Shown here: one piece after another, positions 44,886 through 53,481 of the stretch
How the letters are laid out: every line of letters starts with the position of its first letter
Numbering within the stretch: position 1 is the stretch's first letter
From: an uncultured Granulosicoccus sp.
GTDB lineage: Bacteria; Pseudomonadota; Gammaproteobacteria; Granulosicoccales; Granulosicoccaceae
DNA length: 64,000 bases
Assembly (NCBI GenBank): GCA_947495035.1
Contig: CANLXI010000019.1
Span: 62,001-126,000 of the forward strand
Reading direction: 5' to 3'
Position numbers and translations under genes: made by a program
Notes under the pieces: generated by a model
What the model was told of the DNA's origin: nothing
What the model saw: the letters and a program-made list of their open reading frames with translations, nothing else
Database searches by the model: none

Positions 44886-45770
44886 TTGCCAAACAGGAAT
44901 ATCGCAGCCGCGTTTGCCGCCTGGCTGTTTGTCATCATCTGGGCAACCGGTTTCGTGGTTGCTCGCGGCATCAGCGGCAAGATCGATCCCTATCTCTTCC
45001 TGCTGTTGCGCTTCGGCTGCGTTCTGCTGGTGTTCAGCATCGTGATGCTGGTGTTACGCCTCCCCCTGCCAGACCGTGGCGATCAATGGCGCCTGATGGG
45101 CATCGGCGCGCTGATGCAGGGACTCTATCTCGGCCCCGGATTCTGGGCAGTCTCGCAGGGCCTGGAGGCGGGCATCATGGCACTCATCGGCGCCATGCAA
45201 CCGGCATTGACAGCAATTCTTGCCTGGCACTTCTTCAAGGAGAGGACGAGTATCAGGACCATTCTCGGATTGCTGATTGGTATTACAGGTGTGGCCTTGG
45301 CAGTCTCTCCCGGTCTGGGTAGCAGCGCCGCTACCGAAGGCGTCACGCCGATGGTCATCATCGCTGCCATATTCAGCATCGGCTCGATAACAGCCGGAAC
45401 CGTCATGCAGAAGTCCTCGATCGTCTCCGTCCCCCTGCTCAGCGCCATCAGCTTTCAGACGCTGGGGGCAGTGCTTGTCATGCTGGTGCTGAATCTGCTG
45501 TTCGGTCAATGGAGCGCCACCTTGACACCCACAACTCTGGCCTATCTGGCCTACGCGGTCTTCGTTCTGTCCATCGGCGGTTTCACCCTGCTGACCTGGC
45601 TGGTTCGCAGCGGCAGCGCTACCCGCGCCAGCAGCCTGCTTCTGGTGGTGCCACCACTGGCCGCAGTGATGTCCTGGTGGCTCTATGATGAATCGCTGGG
45701 CCTGGTTCAGGTGGCCGGTTTTGCGCTGGCGCTGGCAGGTGTGCTTCTGGCACGTTCCAGCACTGCCTGA
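44886..45770 (+). CDS. EamA/DMT-superfamily transporter
   Basis: 294 residues with ten predicted helices in two EamA halves: FVIIWATGFVVARG, GALMQGLYLGPGFWAVSQGLEAGIMALIGAMQPALTA (with the usual AL-G-QP motif) and the second half FSIGSITAGTVMQKSS with VVPPLAAVMSWWLYDE. It appears to begin with TTG, 2 bases after the enamidase stop, so translation is coupled. It could export an intermediate or by-product of the pathway. Confidence 0.75.
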   Translation: MPNRNIAAAFAAWLFVIIWATGFVVARGISGKIDPYLFLLLRFGCVLLVFSIVMLVLRLPLPDRGDQWRLMGIGALMQGLYLGPGFWAVSQGLEAGIMALIGAMQPALTAILAWHFFKERTSIRTILGLLIGITGVALAVSPGLGSSAATEGVTPMVIIAAIFSIGSITAGTVMQKSSIVSVPLLSAISFQTLGAVLVMLVLNLLFGQWSATLTPTTLAYLAYAVFVLSIGGFTLLTWLVRSGSATRASSLLLVVPPLAAVMSWWLYDESLGLVQVAGFALALAGVLLARSSTA

Positions 45771-46072
45771 CGACGCAGCCTGATGGCATGGCGAAGCGTT
45801 GTCATGGCGTGCGGCATATTGCGTTTCTCCAGCAGAATCACGAGCTGCAGCTCCAGCTGACGCGCTTTCTGCAGATATTCCTGCTGCTTCCGCGTATTGT
45901 CGGTTTCCGCCGCCTTGTCGAGGTGGGCCAGAACCTCGCCATAGACATACCCTTCATAGGATTTTCTGATGGCCGTCTTGCTGACCGGTGGCGGTGGCTG
46001 ATAACCGGGAGCCGATACCTTCTTTTCCCAATCCAGGTAGCGCTGCTCCGCCAGCATGTCGAATACATTCAT
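45707..46072 (-). CDS. Small helical protein, weakly DUF1992-like
   Basis: 121 residues from the ATG at 46072 (ATGA overlap with the LysR gene stop). It is helical and charged with MNVFDMLAEQRYLDWEKK and LDKAAETDNTRKQQEYLQKARQLELQLVILLEKRN. The start faintly recalls the DnaJ-related DUF1992 family, but no clear motif is present. Its 3' end lies within the end of the convergent EamA gene (64 bases shared), so the two may interfere through antisense transcripts. Confidence 0.45.
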   Translation of the reverse strand: MNVFDMLAEQRYLDWEKKVSAPGYQPPPPVSKTAIRKSYEGYVYGEVLAHLDKAAETDNTRKQQEYLQKARQLELQLVILLEKRNMPHAMTTLRHAIRLRRQAVLERARSTPASASAKPAT

Positions 46073-47001
46073 GAGTCGTTCCCGTGCAATGACAAACCTT
46101 GTTCCCAATAGGGCACTGGCGAATACTTTTCCCGGAAGAACTCGATCCAGACTCGCACCTTGGGAGAGATGAACTGCCGGTTATGGTACAGCGCATGGAT
46201 GTTCGTTTGCGACAGCGCCTGAGTATCGAGCACGCTCACCAGTTCCCCGCTGCGCAACTGCTCGGTGATATCCCAGAGCGACTTCACCGCGATGCCCAAT
46301 CCACCGACTGCGGCATCACGAACCACTTCACCGCTATTGGACGTAATGGGCCCACTGACCGGGATACGCCGCTTGCCGTCATCGGTATCGAATTCCCAGA
46401 CATCGTTGGATGCCCCCTGGGAGGAGAGAATCAGGCATTGATGCCGGCTCAGCTCTTCCAGCGTTTGCGGCGTGCCTGCCCGCTCGAGATAGCGTCGCGA
46501 GGCACAGAGAATCCGCCTGTTGGTCGCCAGCCGCGCCGCAATGAAGCTGGAGTCGACAGCTGCACCAATGCGAATGGCGACATCGATACCTTCGGCAACA
46601 AGGTCGACAATATTGTCGCTCATCATCAGCTGCAGACGGATCCCCGGATAACGTTCGATGAATTCCGTGACGAAGGGCGATACATGCTTTCTGCCGAACG
46701 AAGACGACGTACTGACGCGAAGTGTGCCCTGCACATTGTCTCGCATGCCCGCCAGACTGGCCTCGACGGCATCGATATCCTCCTGAATGCGCAGGCAATG
46801 CTCATAGTAGATTGCCCCTTCATCGGTCAGGTGCTGACTACGGGTCGTCCGATTGAGCAAGCGCACACCCAGGCGCTTCTCGAGTACGGCCAGGCGGCGA
46901 CTGCACACCGCCAGCGACAATCCCAGGCGCTCTGCTGCGCGCGTCAGACTGCCTTCATCCACGACAGAAGTGAACACCATGCGATCACTGACGGCTTTCA
47001 C
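46069..47001 (-). CDS. LysR family transcriptional regulator
   Basis: 310 residues, from a GTG at 47001 or the ATG at 46980. The N-terminal helix-turn-helix is MVFTSVVDEGSLTRAAERLGLSLAVCSRRLAVLEKRLGVRLLNRTTR, followed by the LysR substrate domain with LRVSTSSSFGRKHVSPF and DAAVGGLGIAVKSLWD. It is divergent from a quinone-oxidoreductase-type gene with a 195-base gap, so it most likely regulates that gene. Its ligand is not known. Confidence 0.85.
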   Translation of the reverse strand: MKAVSDRMVFTSVVDEGSLTRAAERLGLSLAVCSRRLAVLEKRLGVRLLNRTTRSQHLTDEGAIYYEHCLRIQEDIDAVEASLAGMRDNVQGTLRVSTSSSFGRKHVSPFVTEFIERYPGIRLQLMMSDNIVDLVAEGIDVAIRIGAAVDSSFIAARLATNRRILCASRRYLERAGTPQTLEELSRHQCLILSSQGASNDVWEFDTDDGKRRIPVSGPITSNSGEVVRDAAVGGLGIAVKSLWDITEQLRSGELVSVLDTQALSQTNIHALYHNRQFISPKVRVWIEFFREKYSPVPYWEQGLSLHGNDS

Positions 47002-47009
47002 GACTGATT

Positions 47010-47033
47010 ATCAACTATTTTTTGAGAGTTCAT
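47010..47033. promoter_or_regulatory. Candidate LysR binding site
   Basis: ATCAACT (47010-47016) and AGTTCAT (47027-47033) form ATnAACT-N10-AGTTnAT just upstream of the LysR gene in the divergent gap. This fits the T-N11-A type only loosely, so it is a low-confidence operator. Confidence 0.3.
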
Positions 47034-47196
47034 GAAAATATACAGCATTTATCCTTCTGGCAGACATACCGATAATCTCGGTCTGGCCACAAGTCGACAC
47101 AGACGAGCCGTACAATCACCAGCTGATGGCAGCAACAAGCCCTATACCATCCTGACAAACAAACCCTGATCACCTGACTACCGAGATATCAAACAC

Positions 47197-48207
47197 ATGA
47201 AAGCTGTTGCTCTGACTCACTACCTGCCCGTTGAAAATCCCGATGCGTTTCTGGACGTCGAGCTCGACAAGCCCGTTGCCCAGGGGCGCGACATACTCGT
47301 TGCGGTCAAAGCGGTGTCCATCAACCCCGTCGATACCAAGGTGCGTGCCCCCAAGGACACGGTAGAGGAAACGCCGCGAGTGCTGGGCTGGGATGCCAGC
47401 GGTATCGTGGAATCGGTAGGCCCGGATGTGACACTCTTCAAACCGGGCGACGAAGTCTATTACGCTGGCGATATCACGCGTTCCGGCAGCAATGCCGAGT
47501 TCCAACTGGTGGATGAGCGCATTGTTGGCACGAAGCCGAAATGCCTGGGCTTCGCCGAAGCCGCGGCACTGCCGCTGACAACGATCACGGCCTACGAAGC
47601 CTTCTTCGATCGACTCGGCATTCATCGCGATGGCGACAACCGAGGCCAGTCCATCCTGATCATCGGCGCCGGTGGCGGTGTCGGTTCCATCGGTATCCAG
47701 CTCGCCAAGGCGGCCGGTCTGGTTGTCATCGCCACGGCCTCTCGTCCGGAGACCAGTGACTGGGTCAGGGAACTGGGTGCCGATCATGTCGTCAATCACC
47801 GCGAACCCATGGTGGAACAGGTCCGCGCACTAGGCTTCGAACACGTGGATCATATTGCCATCTTCAACGACATGCGCCACTGGGAAACAGCCGTCGAGCT
47901 GATACGTCCTCAGGGTGGCATTGTCACGATTGACAACACTGATCAGCCCATGCCGATGGTCAACATGAAACCCAAGGCGGCCACCTTGCATTGGGAGTTC
48001 ATGTTTACCCGAGCCATGTTCCAGACCCCTGACATGATCGAGCAGCACAAGCTGCTGAGCTACGTCGCTGCGGAAATCGACGCGGGCCGAATCCGAACAA
48101 CGCTCGACACCGTGCTCAGCCCGATCAATGCCGAGAATATCCGCAAGGCACATGCCTTGATCGAGACCGGTCGGGCACGCGGCAAGATCGTGGTCGAATC
48201 GTTCTGA
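47197..48207 (+). CDS. Zinc-independent quinone-oxidoreductase/alcohol dehydrogenase-type protein
   Basis: 336 residues of the MDR superfamily, close to the adh_fam_1 quinone-reductase-like group: VKAVSINPVDTKVRAP, GWDASGIVESVG, AAALPLTTITAYEAFFDRLG and an NAD(P)H loop GAGGGVGSIGIQLAKAAGL. The cysteines that bind catalytic zinc in alcohol dehydrogenases are missing. It would reduce an enal or quinone with NADPH. The neighbouring LysR and the island suggest a catabolic or detoxifying role. Confidence 0.78.
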   Translation: MKAVALTHYLPVENPDAFLDVELDKPVAQGRDILVAVKAVSINPVDTKVRAPKDTVEETPRVLGWDASGIVESVGPDVTLFKPGDEVYYAGDITRSGSNAEFQLVDERIVGTKPKCLGFAEAAALPLTTITAYEAFFDRLGIHRDGDNRGQSILIIGAGGGVGSIGIQLAKAAGLVVIATASRPETSDWVRELGADHVVNHREPMVEQVRALGFEHVDHIAIFNDMRHWETAVELIRPQGGIVTIDNTDQPMPMVNMKPKAATLHWEFMFTRAMFQTPDMIEQHKLLSYVAAEIDAGRIRTTLDTVLSPINAENIRKAHALIETGRARGKIVVESF

Positions 48208-48224
48208 TCACCGCTTGAATGACA

Positions 48225-48248
48225 GAGGCCCCGCAGCGATGGGGCCTC
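48225..48248 (+). terminator. GC-rich hairpin after the oxidoreductase gene
   Basis: GAGGCCCC and GGGGCCTC pair perfectly around GCAGCGAT, 18 bases after the stop codon of the oxidoreductase. No T run follows, so it may be weak. Confidence 0.6.
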
Positions 48249-48362
48249 CTGTGAACAATAGCGGGCTGGCACTTGCACAGTCCGATGAAAGCAACCGTGT
48301 CCGGATTCGCCATCTTGCCAGAGCTTTCATGAGCACCTTGGCCAACTTTGCACTTGAACCCG

Positions 48363-48776
48363 CTACTTGCCAGCCTGATCGGTATCGAACACGGCGTCTA
48401 CCGGTACCTGCATGCCATTGAGCAGATGATTGGTCCGCCCCGCTGTCATGACGATGCGCAGCAGCTCCGCGTGCTCGGCATCACTCATTCCTCGAGCCCT
48501 GGCAGCCGCCGTATGTGAGTGAACACAGTACTGGCAGGCATTGGCAATGGACACGGCGAGATACACCATCTCCTTCGTCTTGAAGTCGATCAGCGTCTCC
48601 GTTGCCATCAGGTCTCGCACATCGCGCCAGACGTTTTCCAGCAGGTCGGCATCGAAGGCAAGGTAACGCCACAGATTATTGATGTAATCCGTTCCTCTTA
48701 CCTTGCGTATTTCATCGAATACGGCCTTGACCCGAGGATCTACCTCGGGGTGGTCATCACGTTCAATCGTCGCCAT
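48363..48776 (-). CDS. Carboxymuconolactone-decarboxylase/AhpD-like protein
   Basis: 137 residues with the CMD-family CxxC motif and histidine: SIANACQYCVHSHTAAARARGMSD, then helices ending GRTNHLLNGMQV. This resembles the AhpD-type thiol reductase rather than a muconolactone decarboxylase. It lies 55 bases downstream of the cyclase-family gene on the same strand, so the two are probably one operon. Confidence 0.75.
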   Translation of the reverse strand: MATIERDDHPEVDPRVKAVFDEIRKVRGTDYINNLWRYLAFDADLLENVWRDVRDLMATETLIDFKTKEMVYLAVSIANACQYCVHSHTAAARARGMSDAEHAELLRIVMTAGRTNHLLNGMQVPVDAVFDTDQAGK

Positions 48777-48831
48777 CAGTCATCCGCTTCGTGGGAAAAT
48801 CCAGGGAAAGCCTCGTCAGCTCAGGTATCAC

Positions 48832-49674
48832 TCATACCATCGCAAATACGCGGCAAGGGCCACCGGTACCCCCACGATGCTTGGGCGCACCGACGACCAA
48901 TGTCGCACCGCTGGCTGGCAACTTGTCCAGATTGGCAATGTTCTCGATTCCCCAACGATTGGTCGGCAACCAGGCATAGTGGGTCGCGAAATCCGGTGAC
49001 ATGCCATGATCCAGTGACAGCGTATCCACAGCAATCCCGACAGCGCCGGTTTCTTCCATCAGCATCTGCACAGCATCCACGTGAAAACCGGGATAGTGCT
49101 GCGTTCCCTCATCATCCGCATTACGAAACTTCGCGTCGTTCACGTATCTGGCCCAGCCGGAATGCATGGCGACGCAGGCTTTATCCGGAATGTCGCCGTT
49201 GCTGGCAATCCACGCCTTGATGTCTTCGGGCGTCAGCTGTGCATCCGCATCCGAGTCCGCACGACTGGCTATATCGATGATGCAGAGAGGAACGACAAGA
49301 TTCTGCACGGGAATTTCCGCTACCGATTGACCATCGGCCGAGAAGTGCAAGGGGGCGTCGATATGCGTTCCGGTATGTTCGTTGACGTTGTATGTGAACA
49401 GGTTGAAGCCGTTGTCCTTGAAATTGTAAAGCTGATCCATGGCAAACCCCGGCTCACCGAAGTAAGTGGGGAAATCCGGATGCAGTTCATGTGTAAGATC
49501 CTCCACCGTGCTTGCCCCTTGAGCCAGTGAGGGTGTGGCAACAGCGCTGGCGCCCGCCGCCATCGTCGCGCCGATAGCGGCCCGCTTCAGAAAGTCACGT
49601 CGAGTGGATGGGTCCGCCGGACCAGTCTCCAGCATTTTCTTCTTGACGGCATTGATGACACATAGATCGCACAT
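48832..49674 (-). CDS. Tat-exported cyclase-family (kynurenine-formamidase-like) hydrolase
   Basis: 280 residues from the ATG at 49674 with CCAGGAGAG upstream. A twin-arginine leader STRRDFLKRAAIGATMAAG is followed by cleavage near SLAQG. The cyclase fold (PF04199) contains DLTHELHPDFPTYFGEP, NEHTGTHIDAPLHFSADG with the metal HxGTHxDxPxH motif, and VDTLSLDHG. Members hydrolyse N-formylkynurenine or form cyclic products, with a divalent metal. The 326-base region upstream (49675-50000) holds its promoter but no gene, and I see no repeats there. Confidence 0.8.
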   Translation of the reverse strand: MCDLCVINAVKKKMLETGPADPSTRRDFLKRAAIGATMAAGASAVATPSLAQGASTVEDLTHELHPDFPTYFGEPGFAMDQLYNFKDNGFNLFTYNVNEHTGTHIDAPLHFSADGQSVAEIPVQNLVVPLCIIDIASRADSDADAQLTPEDIKAWIASNGDIPDKACVAMHSGWARYVNDAKFRNADDEGTQHYPGFHVDAVQMLMEETGAVGIAVDTLSLDHGMSPDFATHYAWLPTNRWGIENIANLDKLPASGATLVVGAPKHRGGTGGPCRVFAMV

Positions 49675-50000
49675 CCTGACACTCTCCTGGTTGGAAATCG
49701 ATGTTGGATTCTCTTGCGTAATGGAACAGTCGAACACGATCAGCCTTGAATGTGCACGGCATACACAAGCAATGCGACAAAGGGGCTGAATACGATCGTA
49801 ATGGCGAGCGTGCTGTCGAGTAAAGAGATTTATGTCAATCCTGTTTGCACCGATACTTGCTGTTTCATCGCCACAACGGCACTACCCACTTGGCAACCCC
49901 ACCTTTGCGACTCATCGGTAATACATGTCTTGTGTCAGTCGCATTGAAACAACAGTCGCGGATTCCACACGCCATGCCATCCTGCTGACGCCGTCCCCTT

Positions 50001-50459
50001 TTACAATTCCAGCGTCATGAACCGGCTGAACGGATCTTCGACGTAGTCACTGAACGGACCGCAGAAGCGAAAGCCGAAACGCTCGTAGAGCGCATGGGCC
50101 GCATCGAATGGGCCGCCTGAACCGGTTTCGAGGCTCAGTCGCGTGTAGGATCGACTGGCGGCTTCCTGGATGAGATGTGACAGAATGGCCGAGGCCACCC
50201 CCTTGCGTCGATGGGCATTCGAAGTTCGCATGGATTTGAGCTCACCCTGCGTTGCGTCCAGTTCCTTCAGCGCACCACAGCCGAGCAGAACGGAGTTGCT
50301 ATCGCGCACAACCCAGAACGTCACATCTGGCGCACGCAAACCGGACACGTCCAGGGCATGCACACTCTCTGCCGGTGAATGCCTTGCCATGTCATCCAGG
50401 TGTTCACCCAACAGTTCCAGAACATCCGCGCTCGACAGATCATCTTCGATGATTTTCAT
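50001..50459 (-). CDS. GNAT family N-acetyltransferase
   Basis: 152 residues with the GNAT core: VRDSNSVLLGCGALKELDATQGELKSMRT, the acetyl-CoA loop NAHRRKGVASAILSHLIQEA, LSLETGSGG and ALYERFGFRFCGPF. It is the last gene of the lar operon (95 bases after larB), but a functional link is not obvious. The substrate is unknown. Confidence 0.8.
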   Translation of the reverse strand: MKIIEDDLSSADVLELLGEHLDDMARHSPAESVHALDVSGLRAPDVTFWVVRDSNSVLLGCGALKELDATQGELKSMRTSNAHRRKGVASAILSHLIQEAASRSYTRLSLETGSGGPFDAAHALYERFGFRFCGPFSDYVEDPFSRFMTLEL

Positions 50460-50482
50460 GTGTTCCCTTTTTGCTATCAGCG

Positions 50483-50530
50483 CCCTTCCTACTGCCCTTC
50501 CTACTGCCTCTTCTACCGCCCTGGCTACTC
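50483..50530 (-). repeat. Four 12-bp repeats between larB and the GNAT gene
   Basis: CCCTTCCTACTG occurs twice exactly (50483-50494, 50495-50506), then two degenerate units. It occupies most of the 95-base gap. Confidence 0.75.
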
Positions 50531-50554
50531 TACTGCCTCACCGTCAAAGCGCGA

Positions 50555-51229
50555 TCAAGCCCTTGCATGGATCCCCAGCAGCTTGACGGCCAGAGCTGCC
50601 GCTCCGAACCCATTGTCGATATTGACAACGGCGATACCCGGCACACAGCTGCTCAGTGCCGAATTCAGTGCCACATGCCCTCCGGCACCGACCCCATAGC
50701 CTACAGAGACAGGCACGGCTATGACGGGGGTTGGCACCAGTCCCGCCAGCACGCTGAACAAGGCGCCCTCCATGCCGGCAACAGCAATCAGCAGCGAATA
50801 TTCCGATAACTCATCCGCCAGCTCGGTCAGACGCCACAAGCCCGCAACACCAACATCCACATAGCGCGCCGAGGGCTCCCCCAGATAAAGCAGCGCCTGC
50901 TCGATTTCTGCAACAACCGGCGCATCGGAGGTACCTGCGGCAACGATGGCCACGCGTACCGGCCGCTCTTGCGACAGGCTCTCAGGGGGCTGGTCGGCGA
51001 CCACGACAGTCCTGGCCTGCGCATGGTGGTGAACCTGTCCGGGCAATTGTTCTGCAAGCACGGCAGCCTTCTCGGCCTGCACCCTGGTCATCAGCACACC
51101 TTGCTGCCGTGCCAGTGCCTGCTGCGCGATATCCAGCAACTGCTCGATAGTCTTGCTCTCGGCCAGCACCACCTCGGGCACCCGGGCCCGTGCTCCACGC
51201 GTCCAGTCAAAGCGAACATCATCGGCCAC
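50555..51229 (-). CDS. larB: LarB, nickel-pincer cofactor biosynthesis carboxylase/hydrolase
   Basis: 224 residues from a GTG at 51229 with GGGAGG upstream. The PurE-like core is clear: VRVAIVAAGTSDAPVVAEIEQAL, VAGLWRLTEL, AGMEGALFSVLAGLVPTPVIAVPVSVGYGVGAGG and GIAVVNIDNGFGAAALAVKL. LarB carboxylates and hydrolyses nicotinic acid adenine dinucleotide on the way to the nickel-pincer nucleotide cofactor. It is the final lar gene of the operon, separated from larE by a 138-base repeat-rich gap. Confidence 0.9.
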   Translation of the reverse strand: MADDVRFDWTRGARARVPEVVLAESKTIEQLLDIAQQALARQQGVLMTRVQAEKAAVLAEQLPGQVHHHAQARTVVVADQPPESLSQERPVRVAIVAAGTSDAPVVAEIEQALLYLGEPSARYVDVGVAGLWRLTELADELSEYSLLIAVAGMEGALFSVLAGLVPTPVIAVPVSVGYGVGAGGHVALNSALSSCVPGIAVVNIDNGFGAAALAVKLLGIHARA

Positions 51230-51250
51230 GCCGGTAACCTCCCGCAGATG

Positions 51251-51348
51251 CAGAGACAAGCACCGACACAAACACAAACACAGACGCAGACGAAGACGAA
51301 GACGAAGACGAAGACGAAGACGAAGACCCAGACCCTGCCGCAGACCAG
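51251..51348 (-). repeat. Hexamer array (GACGAA) between larE and larB
   Basis: A region with a 6-base period: six perfect GACGAA units at 51289-51324, flanked by degenerate hexamers (CACAAA-, CAGACG- and CAGACC-type). On the coding strand it reads TTCGTC repeats. It lies in the gap between the two genes and is not in a coding frame of either. Confidence 0.85.
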
Positions 51349-51367
51349 CCTGTTATTGCAACTCCAG

Positions 51368-52213
51368 TCATTTCGTTTCCGTCTTGTGCAGAAAGGCACT
51401 GCCACGACGGTAGCTGTCGATGCCGGCGAATTGCCGACCGTCTTCGTCGATTCGCCGCTGCAACTCTTCCTTCAATGAAGACCATTGCGATGCATGGCCC
51501 TGCCGCAGTGCATCCGGCACCTCGATACGCACGCCATCGGCCGTGATTCGACATCGCAGATCACCCGGACCGAGCACGTCCTCCAGATATCGTTCGGTCC
51601 GATGCACGAACAGCAGATCATCAGCATTGATGGCAATACCGGTTTCAACCCGACTCGACAGACAGGGCTGCGCAGGTAGCTCGGCCACATCCTCGAGCTT
51701 CTGATGACGGGCGATGGCCCGCACCATGGCCTTGTCGATGCCTGCATCAATCAGTGGGTGCACCACCTGTTTCTCGCTGGCTGCCAACAGACCGGGACGA
51801 TAGTCACCCAGATCGTCCAGATTGGCGCCACTGGCGATCGGTCCGTCCCATACCTCACTCAAGCGGGTATACAGATTGGTCTTGCAGTAATAGCAGCGAT
51901 TGACCGGGTTTTTCCGGTAACGTTCATCCGAGAATTCTCTGGCATCAACCCACTCGACCGACCAGCCAAAGCGTTCTGCATGGTAGCGAATACGCTCGCC
52001 TGCCTCCTCCGGCACGGCAGGTGACACGGCATGCACCAGCTGCAGGCGATCACCCAGTACATCATGGGCAACCGAGGCCAGCGTCATGCTGTCGACCCCT
52101 CCACTGACTGCCACGGCCAAGCGCGGATATCGCTGCAACTGTTCGTGCAGACCCTCCAGAGCCATCGACAATTCGATACTTCCGCCCATCAGGCTTGCAC
52201 TATTCCGATTCAT
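51368..52213 (-). CDS. larE: LarE, ATP-dependent sulfur insertion enzyme
   Basis: 281 residues in the PP-loop family: VAVSGGVDSMTLASVAHD with the pyrophosphate-binding loop, EWVDAREFSDERY, NPVNRCYYCKTNLY, SGANLDDLGDYRPG and QPCLSSRV. Three cysteines (C107, C110, C184) occur as CxxC plus the downstream PCLxSR cysteine, the pattern reported for LarE proteins that carry a [4Fe-4S] cluster, in contrast to the single sacrificial cysteine of lactobacillus LarE. It sulfurates the nicotinate mononucleotide intermediate. ATGA overlap with larC. Confidence 0.9.
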   Translation of the reverse strand: MNRNSASLMGGSIELSMALEGLHEQLQRYPRLAVAVSGGVDSMTLASVAHDVLGDRLQLVHAVSPAVPEEAGERIRYHAERFGWSVEWVDAREFSDERYRKNPVNRCYYCKTNLYTRLSEVWDGPIASGANLDDLGDYRPGLLAASEKQVVHPLIDAGIDKAMVRAIARHQKLEDVAELPAQPCLSSRVETGIAINADDLLFVHRTERYLEDVLGPGDLRCRITADGVRIEVPDALRQGHASQWSSLKEELQRRIDEDGRQFAGIDSYRRGSAFLHKTETK

Positions 52214-53481
52214 GATTCGAACTTTGCCTGCAAACGACGTGCACGCTCACGTCTGGCCTGCAAACCCGGGGTAGCGGCCAGATCATCACTTTCCACTTTC
52301 ACGGTGAGGACTCCCGAGGGTCGCTTTACCACCTTGATGCCAGCAGCATCCTCGCCGACACCGACCTCGTGCAGCTCTCGTTCGAGTGTTCGACGATGGA
52401 GAACCTGTACACGCATGCCCAGCGTACTGGTCTCTTCCAGGCAGCGGGCGCTGACCGAGGCCTCATCCCGGGGACGGCACAGCACAGTGACCGCGAACAG
52501 GGCTCTCCCCTTCTTGCCCATGCCAAGCTGAAAACCGGCATCCAGCACGCCACTCTCGGCGCGTATGTGCTCCAGCGATACCGACAGCTCTTCCGGTGTC
52601 ATGTCATCGATATCGAAGGACAACTGAACAACCCGATCGACAATCTGATCCGCGCCAGCCCTTGGGGCTGAACCCTGCATCCGATCATCATCCGACAGCC
52701 CCGTGGAAGTGGCGCTATCGCTGCTCACGTCGATCATCAGACACCGCAGCACATTCGGACGTTGTTGCAACTCTCGTTGACCCGCACCACAACCCGATGC
52801 CTGCAACGCACCTGCCGGCTTCACGACGTGATCACTCGGCTCGGCGTCTTCAATCGACAGGACCGAGCGCACGATGGCGGCCCCTGTCGGTGTGACCCGT
52901 TCGCCCGGCTCGCCATCGTCCCAGACCGGCAGCTGCCTCAACAACCAGGCCGTCGCCGGCGCCGGTATCGGCAGCATCCCGTGTTCGGTCTTTACCAGTC
53001 CGGAACCCAGAGGCAGCGGCCCGCAGCTCCAGCTCAAGGGGCCTGCTCTTTCGATCAGGCTGGCCGCAGCCACCACATCGACAATGGAATCCCAGTCGGC
53101 CACTTCGTGGAAATGGACCTGCTCGATATCGACACCATGCACCTGGGCCTCCGCCTCGGCCAGGGTCAGCAGGATGCTCTGGGCGCGATGCTTCACCGCC
53201 TTGTCCAGCGCACTGTCCTCCAGCCATCGCCGCAAGTCGCGGTAATTGCCCGTGCGTTTGGCGGGCTGTGCCTTGAGCGCCACGTGCAGGCGTTTTACCG
53301 ACAGCCCCTTGCTCATGCCGGGCTGCAGGCTGACATCGACATGCGCCATCACGCCGCAATCGTGCAGATCCTGCCAGCAGGTCTCGAACTGTTCCGGAAA
53401 AAGGTCGAGCATGGCCGCAACGAACATGTCGCCGGCGATACCACCAACCGGTTCGAGATGCACATGTCGTGAAGTTGTCAT
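52210..53481 (-). CDS. larC: LarC, nickel insertase for the pincer cofactor
   Basis: 423 residues in one open frame, whereas some larC genes are read through a programmed frameshift. The N-terminal LEPVGGIAGDMFVAAMLDLF motif, histidine-rich QVHFHEVADWDSIVDVVAAA region and C-terminal IDDMTPEELSVSLEHI and EEFG-like parts fit LarC. It is coupled to larA and larE by ATGA overlaps at both ends. Confidence 0.9.
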   Translation of the reverse strand: MTTSRHVHLEPVGGIAGDMFVAAMLDLFPEQFETCWQDLHDCGVMAHVDVSLQPGMSKGLSVKRLHVALKAQPAKRTGNYRDLRRWLEDSALDKAVKHRAQSILLTLAEAEAQVHGVDIEQVHFHEVADWDSIVDVVAAASLIERAGPLSWSCGPLPLGSGLVKTEHGMLPIPAPATAWLLRQLPVWDDGEPGERVTPTGAAIVRSVLSIEDAEPSDHVVKPAGALQASGCGAGQRELQQRPNVLRCLMIDVSSDSATSTGLSDDDRMQGSAPRAGADQIVDRVVQLSFDIDDMTPEELSVSLEHIRAESGVLDAGFQLGMGKKGRALFAVTVLCRPRDEASVSARCLEETSTLGMRVQVLHRRTLERELHEVGVGEDAAGIKVVKRPSGVLTVKVESDDLAATPGLQARRERARRLQAKFES

